A stretch of 19,653 nucleotides of DNA, from the NCBI GenBank assembly GCA_944388635.1, contig CALXJN010000004.1:1-19653 (forward strand), read 5' to 3'. Source of the stretch: an uncultured Clostridia bacterium (GTDB lineage Bacteria; Bacillota; Clostridia; TANB77; CAG-508). How positions within the stretch are numbered: position 1 is the stretch's first letter; every line of letters begins with the position of its first letter. Position numbers and translations under genes: made by a program. Shown piece by piece: positions 16,371-19,653 of the stretch. The notes under the pieces were generated by a model. It saw only the letters and a program-made list of their open reading frames with translations, searched no databases and was not told where the DNA came from.

Positions 16371-16812
16371 TTAAATTTTAGGCAAATTTACTAACATTTC
16401 TAAATTAAATAAATTTTGTTTTTCCAAGTTTTCAATTATTCTTTCTACAACTGGATAACTTCTAAATTCTTCACTTTTCATATTTTTTATTTGATTAATA
16501 TCTATCCAATTTCTTTCTAATATTTCTTCTGTCTTATATTCTAAGTCTTCTGATACTAAGTTAGATAAAAAATACATCATAATAATATCTCTATTTCCGT
16601 GTAGTATGAAGTAATACAGGAAATGCTTTTTTTAGTTTTACTTTACAACCTGTTTCCTCATATGTTTCTCTTTCTGCTCCGGCAAATATAGTTTCATTTT
16701 GTTCTAAATGACCTGCAGGAAACGACCACTTTCCATGGCATTCTTTTTTTGCTTCTTTTACCATTAAAATTTTATTTTCTTTTAATATAATAGTTCCAAC
16801 TATTATTTCCAT
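16371..16812 (-). CDS. Nudix hydrolase, read through a +1 shift at CGG
   Basis: Nudix enzymes hydrolyse nucleoside diphosphate derivatives. The upstream frame (16812 to TAG 16591-16593) holds GKWSFPAGHLEQNETIFAGA followed by ERETYEETGC, a complete Nudix box (G-x5-E-x7-RE-x2-EETG). The second half of the fold (GNRDIIMMYFLSNLV, then EERNW-like ILERNWIDINQI) lies in the +1 frame. Skipping one base at CGG 16597-16599 gives a normal 146-aa MTH1-like protein reading LLHTTGNRDIIMMYFLS. GGAGGG is 4 nt before ATG 16812. It sits between the unrecognised gene and the RelA/SpoT-like gene. Substrate unknown. A single-base indel is the alternative, and its exact place within about 10 nt is less certain than in metG. 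Confidence 0.85.
16591..16602 (-). other. Candidate +1 frameshift site in the Nudix gene (ACA CGG A)
   Basis: Zero frame reads ACA CGG AAA TAG (Thr Arg Lys stop). Omitting one base gives ACA GGA AAT AGA GAT (Thr Gly Asn Arg Asp), continuing into the second half of the Nudix fold. Here the extra base is not in a homopolymer. Confidence 0.6.
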
Positions 16813-16830
16813 AAAACCCTCCGTACACTT

Positions 16831-17683
16831 TTAATCCCCTATTTCAGGTTCATCTTTTCTTTCGAATACTGACTTTTCAGCAAATCTTACTTCTCTATTA
16901 ATTTCAATAGGAAAAAGTTCATGATTTAAAATCATTCCTTGCACTCCAAAAGATCTAAGACCATGCCTTGCAAGTTCATCTTGTTTGATATAAAGTGGAA
17001 TGATTATTTCGTCTAATAACATTTCTTTTACTGAGTCAGGCATTTGAGAATAAGTTCTTGGTATTTTACCTCTTATTTCTTCTTTGCTATACCCTATATT
17101 AATTAAATGTTGTAATCTTCGCCTAGCAGATTCAAGATAATCTTTATCTGATATTATATGCTTCCTATATCTATTCATGTTTCTAGGTGTTACAAATAAA
17201 ATGTCCTCCCAATCAATTGTCCAAGTTTCATGATTTTCTTTTCCTTTAGTTATTGCTCCCATATCAAAGCCTCTTCCAAGAAAATCAATATATAGTTTAT
17301 CATATACATTAAAATAGACGTTGAAAGCCCCGTCCGTTTTCACTTTTTCTTGCGTTCCTTCTTCTGTATTAATGCACAAAACCACTCCGGTTTGGGTTAC
17401 TTTGTTTTACTCTTCTTATGTATTCTTCTACATTTTCTTTTTTAACAAAATTTCCTTCTACTCTAAGAGTTGCCTTCTCTCCTGTTTTTGCATCTGCTCT
17501 ACAAGTAAAAACTTCTGGCAATTCATTTTCGATTTTTTTAAACTCTTCATAACTATCTAATACAAATAAATTTTTAGTTTTATTTATCTTTGGTAATAAC
17601 TTTTGCAAAAGAACTGTACCATAAGCTTTTCCATATTGTGCTATATACATGACATCTTCTTTTTTATCCATTCTGTATAACAT
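16831..17683 (-). CDS. Unrecognised 283-aa protein, read through a +1 shift at CGG
   Basis: I do not recognise the family. Two overlapping frames join into one 283-aa protein if a single base is skipped at CGG 17387-17389, giving QSNPNGVVLCINTEEGTQEK. No signal peptide or membrane helix is seen. The N-terminal part is alpha/beta-like (MYIAQYGKAYGTVLLQKLLP, NLFVLDSYEEFKKIE), and the C-terminal part is rich in charged and aromatic residues (ETWTIDWEDILFVTPRNMNR, then RRRLQHLINIGYSKEEIRGK). A frame from 17698 exists, but GGAGG (17689-17693) lies 5 nt before ATG 17683, so that start is used. First gene of an operon with the Nudix (18 nt gap) and RelA/SpoT-like genes; an association with nucleotide metabolism or signalling is only suggested by neighbours. 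Confidence 0.75.
17369..17392 (-). other. Candidate +1 frameshift site in the unrecognised gene (AAC CGG A)
   Basis: Zero frame reads AAC CGG AGT and ends at TAA 17369-17371 five codons later. Omitting one base gives AAC GGA GTG GTT TTG (Asn Gly Val Val Leu) and an open frame of about 185 further codons. Confidence 0.65.
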
Positions 17684-17748
17684 ATATTCCTCCGACATTT
17701 AGATAATTAAAGTTTTGTATAATCTCTTTGTTAGTTTTAATATCAAGT

Positions 17749-17777
17749 ATTTTATCATTGTTTCTGCTATTTGTAAA
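17749..17777 (-). promoter_or_regulatory. Sigma-A promoter of the unrecognised-Nudix-RelA/SpoT-like operon
   Basis: Minus strand -35 TTTACA (17772-17777), 17-nt spacer, -10 TAAAAT (17749-17754) with TGA directly upstream (extended -10). The leader is about 60 nt. Confidence 0.75.
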
Positions 17778-17842
17778 TATGTATTATGCTTATGTAATAT
17801 ATATATTCATGAAATTCAATAATATTACAAGAATTTTTAGAT

Positions 17843-17866
17843 AGTTTGCGATTTAAATGGCAAACT
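17843..17866 (-). terminator. Possible weak terminator after tag
   Basis: 24-nt near-perfect palindrome (AGTTTGC and GCAAACT arms, with self-complementary ATTTAAAT at the centre), 27 nt after the tag stop. No good U tract follows on the minus strand, so the role is uncertain. Confidence 0.35.
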
Positions 17867-17892
17867 TTGCTTTTGCTGTTTTAGATTTGAGT

Positions 17893-18438
17893 TTAATTCA
17901 AACTTTTATACAAAAAACATTCCTTTTCATGAGAATAAATTATTCCTATTGCTTGTAAATAGGAATAAATAATTGTGCTGCCTACAAATTTCATTCCTCT
18001 TTTTTGTAAATCTTTTGATAATTCATCTGATAATTTATTTGTAGTTTTATTCACTTCATAAATAATTATATCTTTGGTAAATGTTTTTAAGTAATTATGA
18101 AAAGAGCCATATTCATTTTGTATCTCTTTAAAAATCTTGCTATTATTTATAGTAGCTTTTATTTTTAATTTATTCCTTATAATATTTTTGTTTTCTAGTA
18201 ATTTTTGTATTTTATCATCATCATAATTACAAATTTTATCTATATCAAAATTGTCAAATGCCATTCTAAAATATTCTCTTTTATTTAGTACACACTCCCA
18301 AGATAGCCCAGCCTGAAATGATTCTAATATTAACATTTCAAATAAATATCTATCTTCTAAATTTAACTTTCCCCATTCTTCATCATGATACTTCATATAT
18401 AAATCATTTTTTAAATTGCACCAACTACATCTATTCAT
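17893..18438 (-). CDS. tag: DNA-3-methyladenine glycosylase I
   Basis: Excises 3-methyladenine from alkylated DNA. The 181-aa protein has the Tag pattern: N-terminal CSWC with zinc ligand Cys4, YHDEEWG (zinc-ligand His), LFEMLILESFQAGLSWECVL, GMKFVGSTIIYSYLQAIG, and the C-terminal SHEKEC giving the last His and Cys zinc ligands. Normal family length. Its ATG overlaps the TGA of ogt (ATGA), indicating translational coupling. Confidence 0.96.
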   Translation of the reverse strand: MNRCSWCNLKNDLYMKYHDEEWGKLNLEDRYLFEMLILESFQAGLSWECVLNKREYFRMAFDNFDIDKICNYDDDKIQKLLENKNIIRNKLKIKATINNSKIFKEIQNEYGSFHNYLKTFTKDIIIYEVNKTTNKLSDELSKDLQKRGMKFVGSTIIYSYLQAIGIIYSHEKECFLYKSLN

Positions 18439-18974
18439 AACGCTGTACCCCTTTTAGGAATAAAAAATTTACTCATATCATTTTTCTCTAAAGATAATAA
18501 TGCTAGTTTATTCTTTATACCTCCACCATATCCTGTTAGACTGCCGTTTGTACCGACAACTCTATGGCAAGGAATTATAATGCATATTGGGTTCCACCCC
18601 ACAGCTCCGCCGACCGCTTGGCTAGACATTCTTTTTATTCCTCTATTCCTAGCAATAATTTTTGAAATATCATTGTATGTTATGGTTTCTCCAAAAGATA
18701 TTGTAAGCATTATATCTATAACTTCTTTTCTAAATGGAGTTAAATTGTTTATTTTATATTTTGGTATAAAATCTGGTTCTTTGCCACTAAAATATATATC
18801 AAGCCATTTTTTTGTTTCGCTAAATATAGTTAATTCTCTTTCTTCACAATCTACTTCATGTTTTGCTGTATCTCTTGAACCTTCAAACCATAAACCTGTT
18901 AAAAATTCTCCGTCACTAATCATTAAAATATTAGAAAACTCATCCGGTGTTTGATACCTAGATTTGTATACCAT
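18435..18974 (-). CDS. ogt: Methylated-DNA--protein-cysteine S-methyltransferase
   Basis: Suicide repair protein that takes methyl groups from O6-methylguanine onto its own cysteine. The 179-aa protein has the active site IIPCHRVVG with the acceptor Cys, the helix-turn-helix region FGETITYNDISKIIA, the arginine-finger-like region SSQAVGGAVGWNP, and GSLTGYGGGIKNKLALLSLE. A TTG at 18983 keeps the frame open, but AGGAG is 9 nt before ATG 18974, which fits better. It overlaps tag by 4 nt, forming an alkylation-repair pair. Confidence 0.96.
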   Translation of the reverse strand: MVYKSRYQTPDEFSNILMISDGEFLTGLWFEGSRDTAKHEVDCEERELTIFSETKKWLDIYFSGKEPDFIPKYKINNLTPFRKEVIDIMLTISFGETITYNDISKIIARNRGIKRMSSQAVGGAVGWNPICIIIPCHRVVGTNGSLTGYGGGIKNKLALLSLEKNDMSKFFIPKRGTAL

Positions 18975-19014
18975 AAAATCCAACTCCTACTCTATTTAAA
19001 TAAAACTACTCAAC

Positions 19015-19020
19015 ATTATA
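19015..19020 (-). promoter_or_regulatory. Possible -10 box of ogt-tag
   Basis: Minus strand TATAAT about 40 nt before the start codon. No convincing -35 is found at 16-18 nt, so this is tentative. Confidence 0.35.
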
Positions 19021-19141
19021 GACAAGTAAAACAATAATATCATAAAACACAAAAATATTCCATACTTATTTAATGTGTTTTGCTTGCCATTTTGATTGCA
19101 TCTAAAATGGTCAAAATGATTTAATATATTTTTTTTAAATC

Positions 19142-19166
19142 TTCGGTCATTCAGAACCGTCCCAAA
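19142..19166. repeat. Degenerate copy of the palindromic element
   Basis: TTCGGTCATT joined directly to CAGAACCGTCCCAAA. Both pieces occur in the arms at 6023-6128, in the same relative orientation as an element that lost its centre and parts of both arms. It lies in the 350-nt gene-free stretch between ogt and the Rpn-family gene, which otherwise holds a terminator, a weak promoter and an AT-rich 3' region without other signals I could support. Confidence 0.6.
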
Positions 19167-19181
19167 CTGCAAGCTCTCTTG

Positions 19182-19210
19182 AAAAAAGCTCGAGATTTCT
19201 CCCGAGCTTT
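19182..19210 (-). terminator. Terminator after the Rpn-family gene
   Basis: Stem AAAGCTCG/CGAGCTTT with inner GAGA/TCTC pairing possible, followed on the minus strand by six U. It lies about 115 nt after the stop codon at 19325. Confidence 0.8.
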
Positions 19211-19324
19211 CTTGTATACATTAATGAAATACAAAGTCCTATTTTAGTGTAAGTGAGTAGCCGCCATTTTCTGCCAAAATTTTGTATTTTTTATATTTGG
19301 AAAATTTATTTTATGCTATCTAAA

Positions 19325-19653
19325 TTATAGCTTTTCAATTTCTTCTTTCGTTAATCCTGTCATCTCAGCTATAGTTTCTGTACCCATTCCTTTATCTTTC
19401 ATCTTTTTAGCTATTTCATTATTTCTTTTTGCTATTCCTTGTTTTTCTCCTTCTGCAAATCCAACTTCGTTACCTTTTCTATATATTGCTTTTTCATCCA
19501 TTATAGCTTTTTGCCTCAACTCTGCTATTCTTCTCATTTTTTCATCTTGACTTATTTGATTTAGCTTTTCTTTTGCTGTTTTTATCTCTTTATTTGTTTT
19601 CATTATTTGCTTCACCCTCTCAGATTCAGGATTATCTAAGAAATATAACCATT
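19325..19653 (-). CDS. Rpn-family (PD-(D/E)XK) nuclease/putative transposase, 3' part
   Basis: Partial: the frame stays open to the window edge (reading WLYFLDNPESERVKQIMK at the border), so the GTG at 19615 is not its start. The visible part (about 108 residues) is the C-terminal region of the recombination-promoting nuclease/transposase family: a charged helical segment (NKEIKTAKEKLNQISQDEKM), a Gly/Glu repeat (EVGFAEGEKQGIAKRN), and the end IAKKMKDKGMGTETIAEMTG followed by LTKEEIEKL, a short helix-turn-helix-like tail. The nuclease domain lies outside the window. Members are often multicopy and strain-specific. Confidence 0.8.
   Translation of the reverse strand, partial: WLYFLDNPESERVKQIMKTNKEIKTAKEKLNQISQDEKMRRIAELRQKAIMDEKAIYRKGNEVGFAEGEKQGIAKRNNEIAKKMKDKGMGTETIAEMTGLTKEEIEKL

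Noticed and set aside
6863..17392. Explaining the three breaks as sequencing error at CCGG
   Set aside because: Other CCGG sites in coding sequence (2650-2653, 16679-16682, 18944-18947) are in intact frames, and the Nudix break is ACACGG with no CCGG. Error cannot be fully excluded without reads.
16371..17683. Ordinary pseudogene decay of the unrecognised and Nudix genes
   Set aside because: Apart from one base each, both genes are full-length with good ribosome binding sites, motifs and no internal stops; multiple lesions would be expected in decaying genes.
19142..19166. CRISPR or tandem repeat array
   Set aside because: Only two dispersed, inverted-repeat-derived copies are present; there is no regular spacing anywhere in the window.
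10..19653. TGA read as Trp
   Set aside because: Trp is encoded normally, and TGA is used as the stop of ogt in an ATGA overlap; no internal TGA interrupts a recognised gene.

Overview
The window is strongly AT-rich, and every gene I can support lies on the minus strand. Gene content (LytR-CpsA-Psr wall enzyme, PDZ-less S2P protease, Rpn-type nuclease), GGAGG ribosome binding sites and sigma-A promoters point to a walled, low-GC Bacillota (Firmicutes) genome, probably an uncultured clostridium-like lineage. The lineage is inference from style, not a database result.

Layout, in the direction of transcription (right to left). (1) 19653-17893: the 3' end of an Rpn-family nuclease/transposase gene with its terminator, then an ogt-tag pair for DNA alkylation repair. 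(2) 17683-15402: a promoter-led operon of an unrecognised protein, a Nudix hydrolase and a divergent RelA/SpoT-domain protein, closed by a strong terminator. (3) 15224-12353: pfkA-argS. (4) 12254-11163: an LCP-family wall-teichoic-acid/glycopolymer ligase with its own promoter and terminator. (5) 11005-8246: a long alpha-glucan phosphorylase. (6) 8113-6175: a small three-helix membrane protein and metG, then a terminator. (7) 6001-4704: tmk-nadD, preceded by a long inverted-repeat element. (8) 4589-10: a promoter-led operon pyrH-frr-ispA-uppS-cdsA-rseP. It couples UMP supply, ribosome recycling, the undecaprenyl carrier lipid, CDP-diacylglycerol and an intramembrane protease.

The most striking observation is that three genes (metG, the Nudix gene and the unrecognised gene before it) are each split into two frames by exactly one extra base. 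In all three the zero-frame codon at the break is CGG, and the protein resumes in the +1 frame at GGN (Gly). In metG the resumption restores the near-universal Lys-Asp-Gly-Lys-Met-Ser-Lys-Ser loop, so the extra base is pinned precisely. I checked every CGG trinucleotide on the coding strand. Among roughly 6,000 codons, these three are the only in-frame CGG codons; all others are out of frame, mostly as NNC GGN. CGT, CGA and AGG are used as Arg. The simplest unifying reading is that CGG is not an ordinary sense codon here but a +1 frameshift signal, perhaps through loss of its tRNA or a tRNA reading CGGN. Independent pseudogenes or sequencing errors would not be expected to choose CGG three times out of three.

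Other points: a perfect 15-bp hairpin inside the start of argS; no dxr between cdsA and rseP, with ispA inserted before uppS; an RseP without a PDZ domain; and a degenerate second copy of the inverted-repeat element near 19150.
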